From: Aphrocallistes beatrix
Taxonomy: Eukaryota > Porifera > Hexactinellida > Sceptrulophora > Aphrocallistidae
Assembly (NCBI GenBank): GCA_963281255.1
Contig: OY725500.1
Location: forward strand, 4,149,184-4,213,183
DNA length: 64,000 bases
Reading direction: 5' to 3'
Every line of letters begins with the position of its first letter. The first letter of the stretch is position 1. Made by a program: the position numbers and the translations under genes. A model generated the notes under the pieces. It was not told the DNA's origin. It saw only the letters and a program-made list of their open reading frames with translations, and did not search any database. This document shows positions 21,301 through 31,429 of this stretch, piece by piece.

Positions 21301-23256
21301 TAGCGAATGAAGGGAAAGTAAAACTGAACATTTTGCCAAAAGCATCGAAACAAAAAGCCAAACCTTTAAAAGAGGAATTCAGACTATCGATGGAGAAGCA
21401 AGTTAGCCTTTCTGAGAATGAAGTCGGGATGATTCTAGGATTATTCCTGAAAGACGCTTGTCTGTTCGCAGCTAAGCCAGCAACCATTAGTATAAAACAT
21501 GAGATGTGAGTGTTTTGAATAAAATTAAACAAAATGCATTATAGCTTACTTTTCTGCTAAATAAGGCCAGAGAGCTTTCAATCCCCATTTGTGTCCCTGC
21601 CTCACAGTCTCGTCGGAATTCGCTTGGAAGTTCTTATTCTTTTTATTCACAGAATAGTTAGTCAAATGCACGAATCGGTTCGACAAGTGTCTCGTTGCAG
21701 TCGAGTATTTCACAGTCGCAAACCGCACCAACCCATCCTCGTAGATGTAGAGGCGGAGTGGGTCCATCGAGGTGACGTAGACGTAGATTCGGAGGTCGCA
21801 TTTACTGTCATTTATCAGCATGGGGTTTGAGATGTACTGTTGTACCAGCACAGCTTTGTTCCGTGGAATCTGACTAATCTTCTTAACCATCTGTATCCCG
21901 ATACCTAAACGAGACGAAGTAATTGATCCATTCTCCGCGGTCCAATGCGGAATCTATTTACCTCGAGCACTCGCTGGGGGTTTCATGATCCACCTAGCCT
22001 TGCTGCCTCTCGCCTCGTACTCATGCTTGAACGCCTCGAACTCGCCAGGCAGCACGAATGTCTGAGGCACAAAGTCGAATTCTCGCTTCGTGTATTTGGT
22101 CTGCATTCTGAATATGCTCCTCCACATGCTGTCCTTCCTGCCCATGTGGAAGCTGCCAGGGAGGTGGTTCACCTTTTGGAATGGCTTCACACCTTTGAAA
22201 GTGGCTGATTTCATATGCTTACCAAAATAGCCAATCCAATCTTTACTATTCGACATCCTATCGGAATGATATTCACAGTAAATTTCTCAGTAATCCATTA
22301 CTTTATTGAAAATAAGTTAGTCAGATTAAAAGTCTAAATTGACCTAAACCCAGCTTTCGCGATGCAAGTTTTAATGACATCAGGCGTAATGGTGGACGGC
22401 CGCCATTTCAGTAGTGTGACTGCGTTGGGAGGTATGGCGTCGACTTGTTCGTGGGGTAGAGGGAAGTTAATCGTAGGTGGAAATCCGTGGAAGAGTGAGT
22501 GCTTGAAGAAGGGGATGATGTTGCTCAATTTCGCATGGGGAGACGGGAGAAAGGTTGCGTTTGGGTGTATTATGGAATCGCAAGATTGCATGCTACTCCT
22601 CCTGGATAGTAACCTGGTCTAATTTAAGGGAAAAATTAACTAAAATTAACTTGAATGAAGTGAGTATAAAAGTATACAAGCACACCTCGTTCGAACTGGT
22701 CGGAGAAATGATGAGTTTTACGTCTATTCCGTCCGTAATATCTTCGCAGCAATCTCTCCCTTCTCCAAGCTCATCCGCTCCAGCCTCAAACCCATCCGAC
22801 TCATAATCAACCTCTCCGATTCCGCTCTCTAGCGATTCGTTTCCATCCGAGTGCTCCTTGGTGTCGACGCTATGCGATGACGTCATCTCATCCCAACACG
22901 TGCATGCGGAGGGAATGTTGGAATCTGGTGGAGTGTCTAAACAATGGGGAACAGTGTATAATCATAATTTTGAAACTATTTTTGATAAATATTTTCACAC
23001 CTAGCAGTTCGTAATCAGATTCAGACACGCAAACTTTCGAGTTAGTTTTGCTGATATCTAAACTCGGATCTAAATCTTTCGCTCCGATTCTGAAATATTC
23101 TTTTCTCTCTGCTCGTTGCAGCTCTCTCCCTTGCAAGCGAAAAGAGTGGATTAACGCATCCTTTTGAGGCCCGTAAGTGACGTCAGCTATTTTGTGAGCC
23201 AAACTCCTACCCGAAAGCGCTCCGATTCGGTAGGGGTGAGGATATTTCGCTGCCAT
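18360..23256 (-). CDS. TTLL4: Tubulin polyglutamylase TTLL4
   Basis: Seven exons: 23256-23001, 22936-22686, 22618-22344, 22257-21962, 21904-21550, 19180-18983 and 18921-18360 (phases 1, 0, 2, 1, 2, 2), 730 residues. The catalytic TTL region begins at PPTINFPLP and shows STITPDVIK, SKDWIGYFGKHMKS, PGSFHMGRKD, WIMKPPASARG (ATP-grasp), GIGIQ, CDLRIYVYVTS, FVHLTNYSVNKK, HELFGFDVMLDE-like and WLIEVNISPSLHSSS, then the C-terminal helical tail with LTPDDMRMLVETEDE typical of TTLL4/5. It adds glutamate side chains to tubulin and nucleosome assembly proteins. Intron 5 (19181-21549, 2369 nt) is far longer than the others (61-96 nt) because it contains two plus-strand ORFs including INTS10. Intron 3 uses a GTCAAT donor. 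Confidence 0.94.
19369..19566 (+). CDS. 65-residue single-pass membrane microprotein upstream of INTS10
   Basis: ATG 19369 to TAA 19564-19566; the frame is open to 19360 only through TTG. The peptide has a short basic N terminus (KQRAR), one hydrophobic segment (LFLGVFCLIIGLVGPPFF) and a highly charged helical tail rich in Arg, Glu and Lys ending EEHDD. This N-basic, single-TM, charged-helix plan is shared by small mitochondrial assembly factors such as SMIM20/MITRAC7, to which the segment around the TM is vaguely similar, but I cannot assign it. Its stop is separated by only 2 nt from the INTS10 ATG, so both are probably on one mRNA. It lies inside TTLL4 intron 5 on the opposite strand. Confidence 0.6.
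   Translation: MFEQPKQRARLFLGVFCLIIGLVGPPFFSKVYEIDKRLAEEKRERILARRAEQTRILLEAEEHDD
19569..21509 (+). CDS. INTS10: Integrator complex subunit 10
   Basis: Intronless, 646 residues from ATG 19569. Helical repeat protein throughout. It matches INTS10 in the N-terminal AKSWILTASTLF stretch, the FPETT block, the CDVIPKLL segment, the central ...FLHSSETYNGEF...W.W.NLFLADM... region, and at the C terminus LLEELMCLANEGKVKLNILPK plus EEFRLSMEKQV. INTS10 belongs with INTS13 and INTS14 to the nucleic-acid-binding arm of Integrator, which cleaves nascent snRNA, enhancer RNA and promoter-proximal transcripts. The polyadenylation signal AATAAA is at 21518-21523, only 9 nt after the stop and 27 nt before TTLL4 exon 5 begins on the other strand. 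Confidence 0.92.
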   Translation: MDPSIPNILEKCDRCFQKGDKNGAKSWILTASTLFSRNFTVQLKTLLLYKSCEDLQGAKRYLEYIIREFPDEPELWDFLQEIALTLLSPDPPKETFRDVFLQLPLETQKNALREAANKVEELMSKSQILLALMTLFPETTSMYGLEALDILAKGASTVSQDVIINPFKKILVCDVIPKLLTCNDIIVDKLARADQQHTVSLKTGHFCQWLELSTNFYTIGTEILYRTDIDEAVFAENGWSKSYELLCLIAKKCQWPDIVGNINLSPKQQPMVRWQALEEMSYKKTSLQNEIGSFYIAVLLFFQSAWEYYENVLKIAGDGSNSCPAFLVILAHPHTDQLQLKPDPIAFELNQHLEVQEAKIRECLMAASKCWRFLHSSETYNGEFQRIIQQWGIEDWHWINLFLADMHVFHLDFTEAIERLQYEETRNKDSLNKPLAWRIEIQRNFCLLQRGSVDAAGFGITKVLKDILNHSNSQYIPPVIHRASPNRTIFSLLRTRSEDLITYVLHLTIAIIDSKLSITSTPSQTILGGLIVLIQYAWHNQQQTFAKVIDLVKNCGLTYPNLVKYLFNVDLLEELMCLANEGKVKLNILPKASKQKAKPLKEEFRLSMEKQVSLSENEVGMILGLFLKDACLFAAKPATISIKHEM

Positions 23257-23629
23257 TCACTAAGATTCCATGTTTCTTAGTTAATAATCAGAGATGATAA
23301 AGTCATTATGAATTATTAAACGTTAAAAAATAGAGTCTCAATTCATTTAAATTCTCTAATCACATGAAATAAAGTAGAAAACACAAAAAGTCGGTCACAT
23401 TCGAATTCAATACACAGTCCACCGACTCTCACAATCATAAAAAACTAATATGCTAAAGCTTTACCTAACTAAACCGACTAGCAAATAGAATCTACACAAG
23501 ACATTCAAGAATTGAGTATGTAGGAGTACGTATGTTAAGCATCAATCTCACATGTTAAGTATATACAATAGTCGTGAAGGGAGTGCATATATATATATTA
23601 TATATGTACATATGAAAGGTGTGAAAATG
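23257..23629. other. Intergenic, TTLL4 5' side to DNAJC13 3' side
   Basis: 373 bp, AT-rich, with an (AT)n-like tract around 23588-23615. No gene recognised. Confidence 0.5.
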
Positions 23630-26600
23630 TTAATCTTGATGTTCGTTGTCATCAGGTGGAACGAGAGGTGGAGGTGCAGAGGCCATACTGGTCGAGTTGT
23701 TGACTGTGGGTGCGGTCAAGTACCCCGCAACTCCTGGCCCAGTCAGATAACCAGCTGTTCTCGTGTCTGTGAGGAAGAGATCGTGTTTCTGTTCTTTGTA
23801 AATGCTCCAAATTGGTGAGCTGTCTAGAATCTCGATCACTCGCTGTCCGTATGCTAGATCCTGAGACATGGCCTTCAACACCTTAACGATCTGCGCTTTT
23901 ACTGCACTCACGTTGTCTAGACCCTCTAAAGGATTCTCTAGCAGAGCCAGAAGGTAGTTCACCATTCCGACTTCCAACGCTTGCGACACCAACTCAGGGA
24001 TATTTCGGTCTAACATGTTACTCATCACCTCATTAGCTGGTAGGATGATGTCGTTTCGTGTCTTCATTGCGGTTATTAACGGGTTTAAACTCTTACATTT
24101 CGCGATTGTTCGCACGCATACTTCAGATTCCGTCATTGGTAACAGGACATCAACACACGATTTATTGATGGAAGCATTTTTAGGTGTCATAAGTGTGAAG
24201 ATTCGCGGGATATGGCCTAGAGGAGGGATTTGATCGGCCAGCGCTGAGTGGTGAACAAGAAAACATACCAGAGCAGCTGTCACCATTTCCAGCACCTGTC
24301 CATCCGGACTTAGCATATCACAGAGCAAACAGAACTTGTCTAGAATCGAGATTAGGAACTCCTTTGGACGGCGTAACACCCACGAAGGCTGGTTTATATA
24401 GAGTCTCAGGTAGACCCCACCCACCTCAACCTCTCCGTCAATCTGCGAATAAGCGACCGTAAAGTCTTCCGGCAGTCTCCATGCCGTGAGCGGGTCTGCT
24501 CGCTGGCTAGCGTTCACCTTCACGACCATCTCACTGAGAGTGTTGGAGACTTTATTCCGCGCTTCGTCGTTCCAAATCAGCTCCGGATTCTCGTGCACGT
24601 TCTCGAACATGTGCACGGCCGCTTCTGGGTTGTCCCGCATGGCGTCCAGGAAAATCAAAGGGAGGAATTTGATTATGATTATACGCACTTTAGGACCTGC
24701 GAGTTTGTCTGCGATCATTTTAGAGCAAAGTGCTGCAGTCGCTTCTCGGATGTCGCCGGAGTTTGCGTTGCAGAAGAGATCCAGGATGTAGATGAGTCCG
24801 CCCTTCTGTATGGTCTCCTTGATGATCGCCGTGTGCGAGGAGAGAGCTAGCAGGATTTCGAGGATGATGCCGTGTGCATTCGGGAGGGATGGGATGGTCA
24901 TCAACAGGAAGTGGAGAGTGTTAGCATCCGCGATATTATTCACACATTTCTTTGAACCTGTCACGCTTAGAATGACATCAAGTGCCAGCTCCTTCAGTTT
25001 GTTCGCATTATCCACCGATAAGAGAGAGAAAATCAACGTGAAATGTCCCACGCACTGTATTTCAGTGCCTGGAGTGCTCTTGATAACATTTTCCAGAGCT
25101 TCTAGAGACATCTCGCAATGTAGGATCCTTTTCTCCTCACTGAGCCCAGTCATATCTCCATCTGCCATCAGCAACCTTGATTGGATGTATTGCGCTTGCT
25201 GCCCTAAGAATTCGATCAAACTTGCCGCGAAATCAGATGGATCTTCGAGCACGAATGTCGGTTGTTCGTTGAAAACGCGTACATAGATGTTACCCACGAC
25301 CAATTCCTCCCTCAACACATCGAACTGGAATGTAGCACCCAATTCAGGGTCCCCCTCTCCGGTCTTTATCTGTCTCTCTTGCTGCGTTTCCAAGTATACC
25401 TCCAGCTCAGCCCGCGTCCTGTTATCCCACACGAGGTAGGGGTTTTCAGTGTTACTCGAGAACAGTTTGAGAAATTCGCGGATTCCAGTTCTCCCCAGCT
25501 GTCTCGAGAGGTAGTAGGTCAGCATTCCGGCGAGACAGGTGTTGATGCGCTGGTTGTCAGGTGTTTTAACGGCAGACTCGTCTACCGGATGTCTCCCACC
25601 TAATCGGCGCAGCGCATGTACACACTTACGAGCTAATTCGTTGTGAATTTCCTGTATGTTCGTCTCCGCTTTAGCTTCTACGCCGCCTTCATCCAGCGTG
25701 TAGTCATACTTGAAGAGGTAGAGCAGCAGGTGCCAGAGAATTCCGTTCTCCAAGAGCGACGTCTGTAGCTGTGAGTCCTGAGCGAACGAGCTTACGCAGT
25801 CAGCTGAGAGTGTGGACAGCTGTGGGGTGTTTTTGTAGTAGAGTGTGCGACAAATGCCGCGCATCACCCCTGGCATTTCGTAGATCTTCTCTCGACACCC
25901 TTCAAAGCAGACTGCCACCGAGTAGCACTTCAGCACCTGGCCGAGAATAACCGCAGGAGTGTCAGTGTCCACCGTACCGAAGCTCACCACGTCCAGACAC
26001 CGTTCGAAGGAGTTCTGCAGATGCTCCAATCCGTTCTCTCGCCTCAACTCCTCCACGTTAAGGGCAGAGGTGTTGATGGTATGGAAGCACAACTCTGCCG
26101 CGGCGGGTAACAAAGGCGTGGTTTTCTTGAACAGACTCACGTCGTCATTCTCCAACGAGATGGTCTTGATGAGCATGGGGTACCCCGCGTATTTATAGGG
26201 CTGCAGCACACTCGGGTAACGCTTGAACAGGATGGACTGAGTTTGCAGGAGAAGGACAATGCGGATAGGATCTGGCCCCATAGCAGCATTAACATGGACT
26301 GAGCAGAGGAACTCGTACGCCTTGTTCACCTCATCAAACATCTGTCTACCGGTGGGATTCTTGTCTGGGTGGTATTTCTGTGCCATTCTGAAGTAGGCCT
26401 TACGTATAACGGCCTGCTCCTGTTGTCCTTTGTTGGTGGGCAGATTCAAGATCTTGTACGCCTCCTCCCATGTAATGCTAGGGGGCTTTTTATCCACTTC
26501 ACGCTTCCATTCCTCCAGAACATTCTTCAGCAGTTTAATCGGCTCCTTGATGGGCCAGTCCGGGAACCTGTCCTGATTGCACAGGTGGCGCAGGTAGTAT

Positions 26601-29600
26601 ATGTTGCAGAAGAGCTCATTCTCCAGCTGAGGGTACTGGATGACTGGGATGGAGCAGTACTGGTAGAGAGAGCGAGTGTTGGAATGGAGGCGAGGAGTGA
26701 AGTCTCCGATATGTGCTGCAATCCGCCCGATAAGCAACCGCCGCATCTCGTGGCTCCAGATCGCTTCAGGCGTGTCGAAATCGCCAAGAAACGTCTCTGC
26801 GAACTTCTCAGGTCCATGGTTCTCCAGGTAGCAGACCATAGCCTCAGGCAGGAGCTGCCCGAGCACAGACTGCAGCATGATGTCACTGGTCGCCTGAGTG
26901 ACCTCCTCAGGACGGAAACTCTGCCGCATATGCGTATACTTCAAGAATCGGCCGATCGGGAGGATGTTGGAACCAGTATACATCATGATGAAGAAGAAGA
27001 CGCCCGCCATGAAGAGGCGTGGCAGCTGTGGGTTGTCCTCCATGATGATGTTGAGTAGGCGCACCGTCTTGTCTACGAGAGTGGGGTCGAATGTCACTAG
27101 CAATTGGACCAGGTGTGGGAGGAAGCTGGGGTCGCTCATGATCCGCTTGCATTTCGGAAGCGGTCGTATGATGGCATTGTCCACGTCTCTGCTAGGGTAG
27201 AACTCGGTGATATGAATGAATATATCTGAAAGGGAAATTAGTCATTTTTTAAATGCGAAAAGTAAATCATTAGACATAAGTACGTTAACTTACTTAGAAT
27301 TAGAGCAGCTAATTCACTCTCGTTCATAAGAGCATTTCCGGTAGCGAATAAGCTCCATTTTAACTGTGAAATGTCTCTCAGAGGCTTCCAACCGTCCAGG
27401 CCCTGTGCCCAGCACCTAGTGGTCTCATTGATATCCTGCTCTTTCCAGAATTCTCTCATCTCCTTAAAGGAGAAGGGTCCGAACCTCTCCTTGTCCTTGT
27501 TCCCGTAGTACCACTCCTTCTCTACGTCGAACTCGACCCCCTTCGGCGCTTCCAGCAGGTTGGACTGCATGGGAGTCTGCGCCCTGCTGGTGTGGAGGTG
27601 TGCGAGTGTCACCAGGTCCAAGAGGACTTTCAGCCCTCCTACGAAAAGCCACGTTTAAAACTACCACCTTTTGTACCGTGTATAACTATTGTGATAATAT
27701 TGTTTGCTAGAACTTACCTCCATCGACGAATTCCTTGGCATTCTGTCTGACTAGGAACAGCTTGTCAAAGAAGAGCAGCAGTCTGTCCCTCTCTAACTTA
27801 TCCTTCGTATGCTCTAGGATTCTAACGAGGAATTTCACGTCATTGAATGCACCCACCTCTTCGGAATATACCTCGTACACGATACTCATGGCTTGCAAGC
27901 ACATGCCACGCATGTTTGGTTTCTGCGTCAACAAAAATCGATGGTATATATCATTAAAAAACTGTAACGGATTGTGAATTTTCGCGGTTGTAGCGCCTTC
28001 ATCTAACAAAAGTCGTAGATAATAATCGCCAATTTTGATCTCCTCGGATAAGCACTCGTAGCGCACTTCAAACTCGACGAAATTCCAACTCGTGACTTCC
28101 GTTCCCCCGATCAAGTCCTTGTCGACAGTGAACGCCCTCAGTTCGTTCTCCAACGCATCCTTCAACTCCTCACGGGTCTTGTGGTTCCAGATGAGACTGG
28201 CCTTGGCGTGGTCCTCCATGAACTGGAAGTAGAAGTAGTCCCAGTTCAGGTCCGACTTCACCACCTGTCTCCGCCGCCGCAGAGTCACTTGTCTCTGCGA
28301 GTCAGCTGGCTTGGACTTGAGTCGGTTGCGCCAGTGGATCAGGGTCCCTTCTATGAGGTTCAGCCGTCGCTTGCTGAGTGTCTGCACTGCTTTCACGTTA
28401 TCTCGAATGTGCATCCGGTCTTCTTCTCGGTGCGGCACCTCTTCCTCGGAGGAGAGGAAGTCCAGCATTCCAATGGGAAGAATACTACGCAGCACATCCA
28501 TCGCGACTTCATTATTCTGCACCCATAGAGAGACCAGGTGTCGGCTGAGTTGTCTGTGAGTGAGCATGCGGTAGTCAGTGCTGTAGGTGAAGAGGGAGGT
28601 GTGGAGGTGTTTGCAAAGGGCGCCTTCTGCTAGAGCCAGCAGCTGCATCCGCTTGGACATCTCCTCATCTGCCTCCTCGATGATCGCCTTCATGAGGAGA
28701 CCAGCACCTAAGAATTAATGGGATAATAAAGATAAGTATTCTAATGAATTCAGATATTAAGATTCCTACCTTTGACTATGGCCATGCTGGTGTGAAGGAA
28801 TAGCTTCAATACTGTCCTACCGAGTCCCGCCACCATCTCTAGGACCATGTCGAACTGCTCGCTGTCTGTCGTCTCGGAGTAGGGGGGGCACATGGCGAAT
28901 GTTAGGAAGTCGAGGATGCTGCTAACTGCCAGCGCTCCAATTCCTAGAAGCAACCAAAACAGCTGAATAGTCACGACTAAGTTTGTGAGTTGAATTAGCA
29001 CAGGTCATCACCTAGATTGACATTATGCTGGAACTCGACTAGCAGTTTCTCCACGAAGGATTTGGAAGAGAGGAGTGACTTCTTATTCAGTTGCTCCTGC
29101 CCGAGATCGTAGTTGTCGTGCATCGGCTGCATGAGCGCACAGAGTAGGTCCATAGCTGCGTGGGTTATACCCTCGTCCTTCCTCTTCAAAGCTTCGATCA
29201 CTTTCTCTCCTGCAAGATTAAAATTCGATTATCAAACAGCTGTGACTCGTTATAAGATGTGGAGATATTCAATAATACAACTTCCTACCAATGACAACTC
29301 TGAGGTTAGGCACACTGAGGAAGCCCCAGTATCCTGTCTTCGAAGCGACCAGTCTCCTCAGCACATGGAACTGCCCCTCCAGCTCTTCGTTGCTAGCATT
29401 CACCTCGTCGCCTCTCCGATTCACTATGCCGTGCAGCGCACTCTGAATCAGTTTCTCTTTATTCTCTGTGAAGAAGCCCTCTTGCGTCACTGCGTGGATG
29501 ACTCCTGAGTAGGAGATGTTCGAGTTGAAGAGCTGGATCGCGTCGTAGAAACTCATGCCTACACACGAAAATACACTAGTTACGTAGAAGTGCTATTGGA

Positions 29601-30724
29601 ATGCCATTAAAATGAGGTGTGAACGCACCTGGGGCTGGGTTAGACAGCGTTTTCAGGCACAAACTCTCTCCTTCCTCGTCAATTGGCACCAGCAACGGTC
29701 CCAGTCTCAACCCGCGCTTGGTCCTCGCCATCTTCACACACACATCTCTATTCCCGGAGGCCCGCACGCTGTCCAGCAGAGTACTCAGGAGGCTGTCCCG
29801 CTCTGTGCTGGAGTAGCGGCGCACCACACCTCTGCAGTACTCCACCGTGAACAGCTGAGGGTCATCTGTGTAGCGCACCAGTGCGAAGATGTCATTCAGC
29901 GGTCGGATGGTCGGGATGGCGTAGGTGGCTGGGTCTCGCTCTACCAGGCAACGCTCTGATATGCAGAATAGGCGCTTTATGGGCTCGTGGTGTCGCGAGT
30001 GGTGCTTCAGGACGACAAACTCAGCGATACTCGTCACCGCTTCGTCACAGGAACAAGAACCGAGGCGGTGCTCACCGAATGTCCCGACGGATACTTTCTC
30101 TCGCTTAGGCTTGAGGTCGAATCCCATGAAGTAGGTGCACTTGTCAGAGATTGTCCGCTGGAATTCGTCCCGCTGGTCCAAGAAAAACAGATGCTTCCGT
30201 CCAAACCCCCCACTCTGAATGACGAACCCTTTTGACGAGTCTTCGACCAGACAGAGACACTCTACATCTTTGAAGTCATAAGTGGCCAAGCATTTCTCCG
30301 TCGCGTAATCTAGCTGCATTATCCCGTACGACCGCACAGCTAGGTAGCACCTCACTTTACTCTCAGACCAGTGGTACTTGAAAGCTTCGAACTTGGCTGA
30401 GGAGTGATTCTTCCTTACTTCAGTCGCGAAAAGTGACGAGTATTTGAGGGCCTGTGTGAGTAGTTCAGCTCTGTGGTCGCAGGAGAAAGTCATTTTGTCA
30501 GCTTTCTTCCCCTTTCTGAGGTGTAGAATTAACTCGTTGTTCGCTTTGGGTGAGGGCAGTGCGTTGGTAATTTCGTTGTAAGGGAACGCATTGGTGCATT
30601 CAAGTGTTTGTGGGTTGAGAGTGCAGACAGCAAGGCTGCCGATGGAGAGAATGCGCTTGTATTTTCCTTTCCATGAGTGCTTGGTGACTAGAAACCTAGC
30701 TACTTCCTCATTCCCCTCTACCAT
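23630..30724 (-). CDS. DNAJC13: Endosomal J-protein DNAJC13 / RME-8
   Basis: Seven exons: 30724-29629, 29558-29289, 29209-29012, 28943-28770, 28707-27718, 27638-27294 and 27225-23630, 2222 residues (human 2243). All six introns are phase 1. The N-terminal part is the PH-like, PI3P-binding region ([12 protein letters not shown] onward). A GYF_2-type segment (EWYYGN...RFGPFSF..M) precedes the J domain at about residues 1270-1335, with the HPD motif in [12 protein letters not shown]. Large armadillo-like helical repeats surround it, with IWN-type words such as ENPELIWN and [13 protein letters not shown]. The C terminus ends with the conserved [17 protein letters not shown]-8 recruits Hsc70 to early endosomes and controls retromer/SNX1 and clathrin dynamics. 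Confidence 0.97.
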
Positions 30725-31429
30725 TACGATTTTCCGATTGTTCCCGTCTTAGATAGTATTAGACTCTACAGGTTGCAGATCACAATACAGTACAAATATA
30801 TTCGAAAGAAGACTTAGATTCTATATTCGATTTATATGTAAAAACTAAGCGTATATGAATGGGACCCAATCGATGCATTTAGAAATAGACTCTACCTGAT
30901 GAGATATGTGCACTAAAATGGACCTAATGTGTGTAATTTGCCTTGGTGGGAGCTCATCCATGCCTAATTTAAATATACAAATGCTGCCTTATGTCATTAC
31001 AAGATCATCACGCTATGCAAGACTAACTATTCAATTAAATTATCGTCATATGGAGTAGTGATTTTGTTATTAATTAAGACGAGGTAGCTGGGCATAATTA
31101 TAGTCACATTTTGAATCTAGAACGGTGCTCAATATTCGCAACTTCAATTTACAGCCCTAAATAGAAAATACGGTTTATTTACTTATCAACTGGATCCGTA
31201 CTGTCGAGATGTTGTAGGGATTGTTATGAAAGGATAATTGGAACAAGCCAATCAAGGATACTAACCGAATTATTCGACCTTTTTAATAGTTGTTGATAAA
31301 GAAACAGATTGAAATGAAGTGTCAGGTAGAAATGTTAGATAAAATCTATAAAATATTTTCAAATATATACAGAATACAAAGAATATGCACATTCCCGAAA
31401 TAAAATTCTTTTAAAAGCATGTGAAAAGC
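30725..31429. other. Intergenic, DNAJC13 5' side to ORP1 3' side
   Basis: 705 bp, AT-rich, containing the DNAJC13 promoter and the ORP1 3' UTR. No ORF of note, no inverted repeat and no RNA gene seen. Confidence 0.5.

Noticed and set aside
24792..27058. Long plus-strand ORFs (24792-25286, 26369-27058 and others) across DNAJC13
   Set aside because: They are antisense shadows of a well-conserved coding exon, have no recognisable domains and only exist because the coding strand lacks certain codons.
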